NCBI GenBank assembly: GCA_963755195.1
Contig: CAVWIZ010000002.1
Location: forward strand, 1,673,094-1,737,093
DNA: 64,000 nt
Direction of reading: 5' to 3'
Origin: CAVQJU01 sp963755195
Lineage (GTDB): Bacteria; Acidobacteriota; Vicinamibacteria; Vicinamibacterales; CAVVIG01
Made by a program: the position numbers and the translations under genes
Notes under the pieces: model-generated
Database searches by the model: none
Told to the model about the DNA's origin: nothing
The model's input: only the letters and a program-made list of their open reading frames with translations
Shown here: positions 1 to 8,457 of the stretch, one piece after another
How positions within the stretch are numbered: the stretch's first letter is position 1
Layout: the number at the start of each line of letters is the position of its first letter

Positions 1-850
1 GCCCTGCGCTTCTTCGCCGAGGCCGGCCACCGCCACGTAGACGCGGCCGTTGTAGTAGGTCAGGCGATCCGGTGACGCGCGACTGCGGATGTTCGTCCAC
101 CTTCCGCGTCCAGATTTCCTTGCCGGTATTCGCGTCCACGCCGTACGCGTTCGCGGCGCCGTCGGCGAAGTAGATCGCGTAACCCGTGCCGCCGGCGGCG
201 CGTTTGTACTGATCCAACCGAGACGGCCGTGCGAATGCCGGACTTCGCGTGGTAGGCCCAGTAGGTGCAGCCGGTCTTCGCATTCAGCGCGAACACGTCA
301 CCGCTTTCGCTCGCGACAAACAGCACGTCCGCCGACGACGACGGGTTGCGCGCGCGCGGCGGTCACGCCGGGGAACCCGAACGCCCACTTGAGCTTCAGC
401 TGCGGCACGAGCGGCGCCGTGAGGCCGCCTTTGTCGGCCGGCACGTAGCGGGTGTTGGTGACCGTGCCGCCCCAGCCGTTCCAGTTCGAACCCTTTCGCC
501 GGATCGGAGATCGGCGGCGCGGGCGTCGTGCAGCGGCCGACGTCGGACAGCGGCGCCGCGACACCGAAGCGCGCGACCCGCCAGGAACTCGGCGACGGCC
601 CTCTTCTCCGCGTCGTTGAGGTCCTGGGCCTGGCGAAACATGTTGCCGGTCGTCAGCGACGTGACGATCGACTCGGGCGCGAACTGGGCGAGCGCCTCGC
701 GGTTCGGCGCGCGGTGTCTGCTGCCGGCTGCGCGTGACACGACGCGCACGCCTTCTGGTAGACGGCATTCCCGTCGGGCGCTTGCGCCAAGGCAGGTGTC
801 GCACACGCGCCCACCACTACGACCGTTGCTAATGCAATTCGAAGTCTCAT
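1..850 (-). CDS. PQQ-type beta-propeller quinoprotein with N-terminal cytochrome c, partial (frameshifted)
   Basis: This is the 5' part of a gene that runs off the left edge. The start at 850 gives a signal peptide (MRLRIALATVVVVGACATPALAQ region) followed by a haem-binding CASCH motif near residue 35, then FAPESIVTSLTTGNM and AEKRAVAEFLAGR, which are typical of a c-type haem domain. After that come quinoprotein propeller blades, seen in other frames: SNWNGWGGTVTNTRY, then LFVASESGDVFALNAKTG. The haem-then-propeller order is known from secreted PQQ-dependent dehydrogenase-like proteins, so a periplasmic oxidation role is likely but the substrate is unknown. At least three frame changes occur within 850 bases, so no continuous ORF remains. 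They resemble the single-base insertions seen elsewhere in this window. Confidence 0.75.
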
Positions 851-888
851 CGTCTTTGCCCTCTGCAGCCTGCCTTAGCCCTTTTGAG

Positions 889-1353
889 CTATCCCATCGG
901 CTTCGACGCATCGCGTCCGTTCGCCGACAGCCAGTGGTACCGCTTGGTGTCGAGTCCTGCGTAGTCGGGATCGAGATAGATGAAACACCGCTGAATCAGG
1001 AAGTCGCGCACCTCGAACACGTCGCACCAGCGGCCGGAGTGCGACACGCCCGCGCGCCACGGGCCTTCCTTGTGCTCTCCGGCGCTCGTGCCTTCGACGG
1101 CAAACACGTCCGTGCCCGTCATGATGAAGTTGAACATGGCGTAGTCGTGCAGGATGTTCTTGATGTTGCCGCCGAAGTCGGTGAAGAGCTGGCCGATCTG
1201 CTTCTTCCCCGTCGCCAGTCCCCACTTCGGAAAGAACACCTGCGCATCGTCGGCGAACAGATCGAGGATGCTGCCGCCGTTCGACGTGACGCCTTTGTTG
1301 TCGAAGGCCTTGAGGTACTCGAGCGCGACAGACTTGCGCTGCTCATCGGTCAT
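889..1353 (-). CDS. SnoaL-like / NTF2-fold protein
   Basis: A 154-residue protein beginning MTDEQRKSVALEYLKAFDNKG. The open frame extends to 1539, but the upstream part is an arginine-rich shadow of the cupin gene, so 1353 is chosen. The pattern (helical N-terminus, LDLFADDAQVFFP, GKKQIGQLFTDF, then paired strands ending in WLSANGRDASKPMG) fits the SnoaL-like polyketide-cyclase/ketosteroid-isomerase fold, a small cone-shaped alpha+beta barrel. No signal peptide is visible, so it is probably cytoplasmic. It lies between the quinoprotein and the two-cupin gene on the same strand and may share a transcript with them. Members of this fold have very varied substrates, so I assign no reaction. Confidence 0.7.
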   Translation of the reverse strand: MTDEQRKSVALEYLKAFDNKGVTSNGGSILDLFADDAQVFFPKWGLATGKKQIGQLFTDFGGNIKNILHDYAMFNFIMTGTDVFAVEGTSAGEHKEGPWRAGVSHSGRWCDVFEVRDFLIQRCFIYLDPDYAGLDTKRYHWLSANGRDASKPMG

Positions 1354-1378
1354 CGTCAATCTGCTGACAGCCACGGGC

Positions 1379-2240
1379 TTATCCCTCCAGCTCTTTCGCG
1401 CGCTTGTCCCAGTCGCGCGTAAACCGGAAGACGTTCTCGGCGGGCGGGATGGGCGCAAACGTCTCCAGCCACCGAACCGGTTCCTTGCCGACGTTGACGA
1501 ACGTATGGACGCAGCCGACGCTCGTCCACAGCACGTCACCGGGCTTCGCGAGGTAGGTCTGACCGTCCATCGTTCCCTGGACTTCGCCGGTCAGAATGAA
1601 AGTACGCCTCTTCGAACGTATGGTCGTGCAGCGCGATGCTGACGCCCGGCTGATATTCGATGAACAGCATCCGATGATGACGCGAGCCGAACTTCTCGTC
1701 GATCATCCAATTCAGGAACACGCCTTCGAGGCCTGCCACGACGTTGGCGCGCTGCCCGACCGGCGGAATCTGGCTGGCGTCGAAGTGCCCCAGCAGGTTC
1801 CCCCGCAGGTCGTTCAGATCGAGCGGCGCCGCCGTCGCGGGCGCGACGCCGCCCTTCTGGAAGAACGTGTCGCGCTCCTGGCCGAACGGCTTGGGCTGCG
1901 GCGCGGCCATCTGAAACCACCGGACCGTCGCCGATGAGATGTTGCGCCACGCGTGGAGCGCGCCCACTTTGACGACGCCGTAGTCGCCGGCCCGCAGGCG
2001 GTAGGCCTGATCGTTGATGCTGACGATCGCCTCGCCCGACAGCAGGTAGAAGCCTTCTTCGTAGGAATGGACGTGAGGCGCGATCGTCCCGCCGGGGGCG
2101 AGCTCGTCGATGCTCAGACCCGTGTGGACAGAGCCGGTCGTGTGGCTGACGAGCGAGGCGTGCGCGTAGCCCTGGCTGTGGCCGTCAAACAGCGTGTGGG
2201 CACCCAGGGCGCTCTCATGGAACTTACCGAAGTAGTGCAT
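1379..2240 (-). CDS. Two-cupin domain protein (frameshifted)
   Basis: Starting MHYFGKFHESALGAHTLFDG, it has a first cupin domain with the metal-binding pattern HVHSYEEGFYLLSGE and GALHAWRN, a linker rich in A/P, and a second cupin with ALHDHTFEEAYF. The frame then breaks near 1595 and resumes as MDGQTYLAKPGDVLWTSVGCVHTF through a tail ending AKELEG. Both cupins keep His-x-His-x4-Glu-like metal ligands. The layout resembles bicupins such as ureidoglycine aminohydrolase or gentisate dioxygenase-like enzymes, but I cannot choose between them. One single-base change restores the whole protein of roughly 285 residues. The start at 2240 is preferred; an ATG at 2258 is also in frame. Confidence 0.75.
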
Positions 2241-2280
2241 GTTGTAGCCCGCAAGCATACACCGGGGGGTGGAACGGAGG

Positions 2281-2320
2281 AATCGGGTAATCGGGTAATC
2301 GGGTAATTTGGTAATTGAAC
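2281..2320. repeat. Degenerate GGTAATT repeat, tandem form
   Basis: Three near-identical GGGTAATC units followed by GGTAATTTGGTAATTG, located between the start of the cupin gene and the vapBC operon. It belongs to the same AT-containing family as the longer inverted forms at 8355-8457 and 12625-12741. Confidence 0.7.
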
Positions 2321-2397
2321 GGGGGCCAACCTGCCGGCACACGCCGAACTCGAGACGCTACACCTTTACACCACAGATGGTCTACCATGGTGTAATC

Positions 2398-2667
2398 ATG
2401 GCCTTGAACATCAAGAACGCCGAGGTCGCGCGCCTGGCGGCCGAGGTCGCGCGCCTGACCGGTGAGTCGAAGACCGAAGCCATTCGCCGCGCGCTCGAAG
2501 AGCGGCGGCAGCGGCTCAGGCTCGTCTCGACCGACAACCGCCGCACGCGCGTCCTGCGGTTCCTCAAGAAGAAAGTGTGGCCCACGTTGCCAAAAGCGCA
2601 ACTGGGCCGGCGGCTCTCGCGTGCGGAAGAGGACGACATCCTGGGCTACGGGCCTGGCGGGGTGTGA
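2398..2667 (+). CDS. vapB: VapB-type antitoxin (Rv0623-like)
   Basis: An 89-residue protein beginning MALNIKNAEVARLAAEVARL, then TGESKTEAIRRALEERRQR, the short DNA-binding and dimerisation motif typical of VapB antitoxins of the Rv0623/PSK type, followed by a basic and glutamate-rich C-terminus that would contact the toxin. Known role of the family: it neutralises the paired PIN-domain ribonuclease and represses its own operon. The start at 2398 was chosen over one at 2308 because family homology begins at MALN. The stop overlaps the start of the next gene by four bases (GTGA), so translation is probably coupled. The GGTAATT repeat lies about 80 bases upstream. Confidence 0.88.
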   Translation: MALNIKNAEVARLAAEVARLTGESKTEAIRRALEERRQRLRLVSTDNRRTRVLRFLKKKVWPTLPKAQLGRRLSRAEEDDILGYGPGGV

Positions 2668-3050
2668 CGCTCGACTCCTCCGCTCTCATCGCGGTGCTGT
2701 TCGCGGAGCCCGGCTATCTTGACCTCGTGGACCGGATCCTCGACGCCGGTCACGTGCGCGTCGGCGCGCCGACGCTGGTCGAGACGAGCCTGGTGCTCGC
2801 CGGCCGGCGACGTGCGCCGGCCGCGGGTGAAGTCGAAGGCCTCGTCAAGGAACTCGCGATCACCGTGGTCCCGTTCGGTGAAGCCGAGTGGCGCGCCGCG
2901 ATCGACGCGTTCCGGCGGTTCGGCCGCGGACGGCATGCGGCCGCGCTGAATTTCGGAGACTGCCTCGCCTACGCCACGGCCTCCGCGGCCGGGGATACCC
3001 TGCTCTTCGTCGGCGACGACTTCCGCCGGACCGACATCGTGCCGGCCTAG
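2664..3050 (+). CDS. vapC: VapC-type PIN-domain toxin
   Basis: A 128-residue PIN-domain protein. A GTG start at 2664 overlaps the VapB stop and gives VTLDSSALIAVLFAEPGY with the first catalytic Asp at residue 3; further acidic residues follow in TLVETSLVLAG, ALNFGDCLAYATA and FVGDDFRRTD, which matches the four-acid PIN active site. Family knowledge: VapC toxins are Mg-dependent endoribonucleases, commonly cutting tRNA or rRNA. A longer reading from 2577 only adds an out-of-frame shadow of VapB. The length and operon order are normal for VapBC, so the pair looks complete and possibly active. Confidence 0.9.
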   Translation: MTLDSSALIAVLFAEPGYLDLVDRILDAGHVRVGAPTLVETSLVLAGRRRAPAAGEVEGLVKELAITVVPFGEAEWRAAIDAFRRFGRGRHAAALNFGDCLAYATASAAGDTLLFVGDDFRRTDIVPA

Positions 3051-3077
3051 GCGAACGCCGCGGGCGCAACAGGCCTC

Positions 3078-3129
3078 CCTAGCCCCCCGCCCCCTAGTCC
3101 CTAGCCCCAAGCCCCAAGTCCCCAACCCC
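3078..3129. repeat. CCCTAG/CCCAAG simple repeat
   Basis: A C-rich run of imperfect 7-8 base units (CCCTAGCC, CCCAAGCC) in the short gap between vapC and the first CRTAC1 gene. No hairpin or gene is evident. Confidence 0.55.
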
Positions 3130-3152
3130 TACTTCGTTATGATATCCACGAC

Positions 3153-4988
3153 GTGCGCGGTGATACGCCGATCCTGCTTACGCTTTTCCTGCTGCTGGCC
3201 TGGGGCTGCGAGCGGGGCCGGGCGACGCCTCCGGCCGCGACAACGACGTCGCCGCCGCCGAACGCCGAATGGTTTTCGGACCGCGCCGAGGAGAGCGGCC
3301 TGCATTTCGTGCACTTCAACGGCATGTCGGGCGATCTGCACCATGGCTGAAATCCTGGGACCTGGCGTGGCGCTCCTCGACTACGACAACGACGGCGACC
3401 TCGACGTATTCGTCGCGCAGGGACAGATGCTCGGCGCCGGCAAGACGATCGGCCAGGCACTGTTCCCGCCCGGCATGCCCCTGCCTCTCACGGGCCGGCT
3501 CTATCGAAACGATCTGCGTGTGCATCCCGAGCGGCCGACGGACGCACCTTGCACTTCACCGACGTCACCGAGCAAAGCGGAATCGTCGCGCGAGGGTACG
3601 GCATGGGCGTCGCGACCGGCGACTTCGACAACGACGGCTTCGTGGATCTGTATCTGACCAACTTCGGCACGAACCAGTTGCTCCACAACAACGGCGACGG
3701 CACGTTCACCGACGTGTCGAAGAAGAGCGGTACCGACATCAGCGGGTGGAGCGTGTCGGCGGCGTTTCTCGATTTCGACCGCGACGGCTGGCTCGATCTC
3801 TACGTCGGGAGCTATCTGCGATACAGCGTCGAGACCGCCACCAAGTGCTTCAGCCCGGCGGGCACGCTCGACTACTGCACGCCGAACACGTACCGGCCGC
3901 TGCCGGGCCGGCTCTTCCACAACAACCGCGACGGCACGCTTCACCGACGTCACCGCGAAGGCCGGCATCGCCAGCGAATTCGGACCGGCGCTCGGTGTGA
4001 CGACGGCCGATCTTCAACGGCGACGGATGGATCGACCTCTACGTCGCCAACGACAGCCAGCCCAATCAGCTCTGGATCAACCAGCACGACGGCACGTTCA
4101 GGAACACGGCGTTGCCGTCGGGCGTGGCGTTGACGCAGGAAGGCAAGGCCGAAGCCAGCATGGGCGTGGACGCCGGCGATTTCGACAACGACGGCGACGA
4201 CGACCTCTTCATCACCGAGCAGACGGGCGAGGGTCACAATCTCTACGTCAACGACGGGTCGGGCACGTTCGAGGACCGGAGCTCGCAATCGGGGCTCGCC
4301 GCGGCCAGCCTGGGCTACACCGGCTTTGGCACGGCCTGGTTCGACTACGACAACGACGGCTGGCTCGATCTGCTGACCGTCAACGGCGCGGTGCAGACCA
4401 TCCAGGCGCTCGCGCAGGCGCGCGATCCGTTTCCATTGCATCAACGCAAGCAACTGTTTCGCAACCTTGGGAACGGCCGCTTCGAGGACGTGACGGCGTC
4501 GGCGGGCGCCGCATTCCGGCTGTCTGAGGTCGGTCGGGGCGCGGCCTTCGGCGACCTCGACAACGACGGCGACACCGACGTCGTCGTCGCCAACAACAAC
4601 GGGCCGCTGCGGCTGTTGGTCAACAACGTCGGCAATCGTCACCATTGGCTCGGACTACGGCTGGTTGGCAACGTCGCGCGGCCCATTCAGGGCCGCGGAG
4701 GCGGGGCGGAAAGCCCGGCCCTACCGCCCCGAGACATGCTCGGGCGCGCGCGTGGAGATCGTTCGGAGTCAGCCGAGGGCCGGGAACCGGGTCCCCATGC
4801 GTCTCTGGCGGCGCACTCGGACCGACGGAAGCTACGCGTCGGCGAACGATCCGCGAGTCCTGGTCGGACTTGGCGATTCGACCGAGACGCCGACCGTGCG
4901 CGTCCACTGGCCGGATGGTCGCGTGGACGAGTGGGCGAACGTAGCCATCGACCGGTACATCACGCTCGCGGAACGCGGCGGACGATGA
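3153..4988 (+). CDS. CRTAC1 family lipoprotein, FG-GAP/VCBS + UnbV-ASPIC (frameshifted)
   Basis: A GTG start at 3153 gives a lipoprotein signal (LLTLFLLLAWGC). The body contains repeated Asp-rich FG-GAP calcium-binding loops (DYDNDGDLDVF, DFDNDGFVDLY, DFDRDGWLDLY, DFDNDGDDDLF, DLDNDGDTDVV) that build a beta-propeller, and ends in a UnbV/ASPIC domain (DGSYASANDPRVLVGLGD, VHWPDGRVDEW). It is probably anchored at the outer membrane or periplasmic face; the molecular role of the family is not established. The frame breaks near 3345, 3530, 3938, 4008 and 4735. At 3345, 3938, 4008 and 4735 deletion of one base restores the frame. It leads a three-gene operon and its stop overlaps the next start (ATGA). 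An in-frame GC-rich repeat lies near 4680-4725. Confidence 0.85.
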
Positions 4989-6732
4989 TTTCACGCCGGG
5001 CGTTTCTCCGGACGTCGCTCCGTCTCTCGCGTCGCTTCAAGGCGGAACGGCGGCGCTCGCCGCCATGGCAAACCCTGGCCTGGCGCGAATGCCGGCCGGT
5101 CTGCAGGCGGCCGGGCCAGACGCTGCGCCGCTTTTCGTGGAAGTGCCGCCGGCAGCGAGCGGCATCACCTGGGTGCACGAGAACGCGATGTCGGCCGCGC
5201 GGTTCCTGCCCGAATCGCTCGGCCCGGGGTGCGCCTTTCTCGACTACGACAACGACGGATGGATGGACATCTACCTGGTCAACAGCGGCCCGTGCGACTT
5301 CTACCAGCCGACCCGCCCCCTGAAGAATGCGCTCTACAAGAACAACCGCGACGGCACCTTTACGGACGTCACGGACAAAGCCGGCGTCGCCGGCGGAACG
5401 TTCGGCATGGGCGTGGCCGTCGGCGACTACAACAATGACGGGTTCCCGGACATGTTCGTCACGGCGTACGGACGCTCGATTCTCTATCGCAACAACGCTG
5501 ATGGGACGTTCACCGACGTCACCGAGAAGGCCGGGTTGGCCTCCTCCGGCTGGACGACAAGCGCGGTGTGGTTCGACTACGACAACGACGGACTGCTGGA
5601 TCTCTTCGTGGGCAGTTACGTCCAATACCAGTTGAACCAGGGTTTGCTGTGCGCCGAGAAGAAGAAGGACGGCGGGCTCTACTATCACTACTGCATTCCT
5701 CACTTGTTCAAGCCCACGCCGAGCGTGCTGTGGCACAACAACGGCGACGGCACGTTCACGCAGGCGAGCCGCGGCACCGGCATCGGGCGCGCGCTCGGCA
5801 AGGCGCTTGGCGCGATTGCCACCGACATCAACAACGACGGCCTGATGGATCTCGTCGTGGCGAACGACACGGCGCCGAACTTCCTGTTCCTCAATCGCGG
5901 GAAAAACGCTGGCAGGAGAACGGCGTCGCGGCCGGCGTCGCGTACAGCGCCTCGGGCAACCTTCGCTCGGGTATGGGTGTTGACGCGGCGGATATCAACG
6001 GCGACGGCTGGCAGGATGTGCTGGTGGCCAACATCGACCACGAAATGTTCTCGCTCTACGAGAATCACAACGGGGCACTTCTTCACCGACGCCGCTCCGG
6101 ATCACGGCGTGGCGCAGGCCACGCGGCTGCTGAGCGGCTGGGGGCTGAAGTTCTTCGACGTCGACAACGACGGCCGCGTCGACCTCCTGCTCGCGAACGG
6201 CCACCCCGACGACACGATTGCGCTGCGGGCGCCGGAGGTGCGCTACAAGCAGCCGCTGCTGCTGTTCCGCCATGACGGGCGCCGCCTGCGCAACGTCAGC
6301 CAGCAGGCCGGACCGGTGTTTTCCAAAACGTTCTCCGCCCGGGGCCTGGCCGTGGGCGACTTCAACAATGACGGGCGCGTGGACGTGCTCATCGGCTGCA
6401 ACGGCGATGCGCCGGTGCTGCTGCGCAACACGGCGAGCGCGGACAACCACTGGGTCGGCCTGAAGCTCCAGGGCGTCGCCTGCAATCGCGACGCAATCGG
6501 CGCGCGCCTCACGTGGTCGGCCGGCGGCGTCCGGCGATCGCGGCAGAAAAACGGGGGCGGCAGCTACCTCTCGTCGCACGATCCGCGGGAAGTTCTCGGC
6601 CTCGGTCGCGCAACCGCGCTCGACTGGCTGGAAATCACGTGGCCGGGGCCCGGCGCCAGGACCGAGCGGCTCACGAATGTCCCCATCGATCGCTACGTGA
6701 CGATCGTGGAAGGCAGAGGGATTCAGACGTGA
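4985..6732 (+). CDS. CRTAC1 family protein with Tat-like signal (partly frameshifted)
   Basis: The ATG at 4985 overlaps the previous stop and reads MISRRAFLRTSL, a twin-arginine-like signal; one frame change near 5020 separates it from SLASLQGGTAALAAMAN, after which a 555-residue frame is open from 5065. It carries FG-GAP loops (DYDNDGWMDIYL, DYNNDGFPDMF, DYDNDGLLDLF, DINNDGLMDLV, DVDNDGRVDLL, DFNNDGRVDVL) and a C-terminal UnbV/ASPIC domain (DPREVLGLG, ITWPGPG). Between about 5905 and 6085 the true reading runs in another frame (DINGDGWQDVLVANIDHEMF) and then returns, so two compensating indels are hidden in the open frame. It is a paralogue of its upstream neighbour, and its stop overlaps the TPR gene by four bases. 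Confidence 0.85.
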
Positions 6733-8345
6733 CGCGGATTCTGCTGGCGTGCCTCGTCGCGCTGGCGAGTGGATGCCGCGCACAACAACCGGCGACGGAA
6801 ACCCGATCGGCGACATCGGACGCGAACACCAGCGAGCCCATCCAGTTGCCCGATCTCTCGGGCGTCGCCGCGCCCGTGCAGGCGCAGCTGCGTGAGCGAT
6901 ACGCGTCGCTGCAACAACAAATCGGGGCGGCCGGCACGCCGGCTGCGGCGCTGGCCACCGGCTACGGCGAGATGGGCAAGCTGTTCATGGCCGCCGAATT
7001 TCTCGACGCGGCCGAACGCTGCTTCGACAGCGCGCGGACGCTCGAGCCGGGCGAGATGCGATGGGCCTACTATCGCGCGCATCTTCACAAGAACGAACCG
7101 GCAAGAGCCGCCGCTCTCTTCGAGCAGGCGCTGGCGCTCGATCCCAACCACGTGCCCAGCCTCGTCTGGCTCGGCGAGATGTACCTGGTGGAGGGCCGTC
7201 CGGAGGCCGCTGAACCGCCCCTCGCAAAGGCGCTGACGCTGCAGCCGCGAGAAGCGGCGGCGCTCTATCGCCTCGGCCGCGTCGCGTTGGCCGGACGCGA
7301 CTACGCGGGCGCCGTCAGGCATCTCCTGGCGGCCCTCGCACTCCGGCCCGAGGCGTCGAGCATCCACTATCCGCTGTCGCTCGCCTACCGTGGACTGGGC
7401 GACGTACGGAACGCCGACGCCCACCTGCGGCTGCGCGGGAACGTGGACGTGCCCCCGGCCGATCCGCTGATGCAACAGGTCGCCGGGCTGTTACAGAACG
7501 CAGCGGCCGCCGAAGTGCGCGGCGCCGATGCGCTCGACAAGCGCCAGTGGGCCGTGGCGGTCACCGAACTGCGCAAGGCCATCGAGCTGGCGCCCGACAA
7601 CGCGTTCACGCGGCTCAACCTGGGAACCGCCCTCTTTCAGACTGGCGATGCGACCGGGGCCCTGGAACAATTCCAGGCCGCCGTCAAACGATCGCCCAAC
7701 CTGGCCAAAGCCCACTACGGCATCGGCATCGTCATGGAGGCGGAGGGCCGAGACCCGGAAGCCATCGCGGGATTCTCGGCCGCCGTCACGGACGAGCCCA
7801 GCTATGTCGAAGCGCGCATGAGCCTGGCCGACGCGTTGCGGCGAAGCGGACGCCCCGAGGAGTCACTGACGCAGTATGCCGAAGTCATGCGGTTGAGCCC
7901 GGCCGTCTCGCAGGCGCTGTTCGGGTACGCGATGGCGCTTGTTCGCCTCGAGCGCTACCTGGATGCTCGCGATCGACTGACCTCCGCGGTGCAGACCTAC
8001 CCGGACCAGCCGGGATTCGCGCACGCACTGGCTCGCCTGCTTGCGGCCGCGCCGGACGATCGCGTCCGCGACGGCGCGCGTGCGATGACCCTGATGCAAG
8101 GGCTCCTCAAGACGCAGCGGACGATCGAGCTGGCGCAAACCATGGCGATGACGCTGGCTGAATTGGGGCGTTACGAGGAAGCGGCGGTGTGGCAGCGCGA
8201 GGCGATGACGGCCGCCAGGCAAGCCCGGCGCGAGGATCTGACAGCGCGACTGGAAGAGAATCTCAGACGCTACGAAAGCCGGCAGCCGTGCCGCACGCCG
8301 TGGCGCAATGACGACCCCGTGTTTCATCCGCGGCCGGAGCGATGA
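6729..8345 (+). CDS. TPR-repeat lipoprotein
   Basis: A 538-residue protein. The GTG at 6729 overlaps the upstream stop (GTGA) and yields a lipoprotein signal VTRILLACLVALASGC; the frame is open from 6513, but that portion is the UnbV domain read out of frame. The mature part is almost all tetratricopeptide repeats, for example AGALFEQALALDPNHVP-like units at residues ~120-240 and AVTELRKAIELAPDNAFTRL near 290, ending in a conserved tail RRYESRQPCRTPWR that recurs in the TPR protein at 27.5-29.2 kb. TPR solenoids bind other proteins; together with the two CRTAC1 partners this suggests a surface or periplasmic assembly, but the function is unknown. The gene shows no frameshifts. Confidence 0.85.
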   Translation: MTRILLACLVALASGCRAQQPATETRSATSDANTSEPIQLPDLSGVAAPVQAQLRERYASLQQQIGAAGTPAAALATGYGEMGKLFMAAEFLDAAERCFDSARTLEPGEMRWAYYRAHLHKNEPARAAALFEQALALDPNHVPSLVWLGEMYLVEGRPEAAEPPLAKALTLQPREAAALYRLGRVALAGRDYAGAVRHLLAALALRPEASSIHYPLSLAYRGLGDVRNADAHLRLRGNVDVPPADPLMQQVAGLLQNAAAAEVRGADALDKRQWAVAVTELRKAIELAPDNAFTRLNLGTALFQTGDATGALEQFQAAVKRSPNLAKAHYGIGIVMEAEGRDPEAIAGFSAAVTDEPSYVEARMSLADALRRSGRPEESLTQYAEVMRLSPAVSQALFGYAMALVRLERYLDARDRLTSAVQTYPDQPGFAHALARLLAAAPDDRVRDGARAMTLMQGLLKTQRTIELAQTMAMTLAELGRYEEAAVWQREAMTAARQARREDLTARLEENLRRYESRQPCRTPWRNDDPVFHPRPER

Positions 8346-8354
8346 GAGGCGCGG

Positions 8355-8457
8355 CGAATTGGGTAATTGAGTAATCGGGTGATCGGGTAATTGATTGCTC
8401 AATTACCCGATCGACCGATCAATTACCAAGCTACCCAGTTATCCGATTACCCAATTT
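8355..8457. repeat. GGTAATT inverted repeat between convergent genes
   Basis: About 100 bases made of degenerate GGGTAATTG/AATCGGGT units on the left and their complements on the right (AATTACCC, GATTACCCAATT), so the whole can fold into a long imperfect hairpin. It sits exactly between the convergent TPR and TonB receptor genes and could act as a two-way terminator. No poly-T tract is present. Confidence 0.75.

Noticed and set aside
4112..5323. A 403-codon frame joining the end of the first CRTAC1 and the start of the second
   Set aside because: It is produced by frame changes. The UnbV domain continues in another frame, stopping at 4988, and the second gene starts at 4985.
8355..8457. Possible CRISPR array
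   Set aside because: Units are 8-9 bases, degenerate and inverted, without regular spacers or cas genes.
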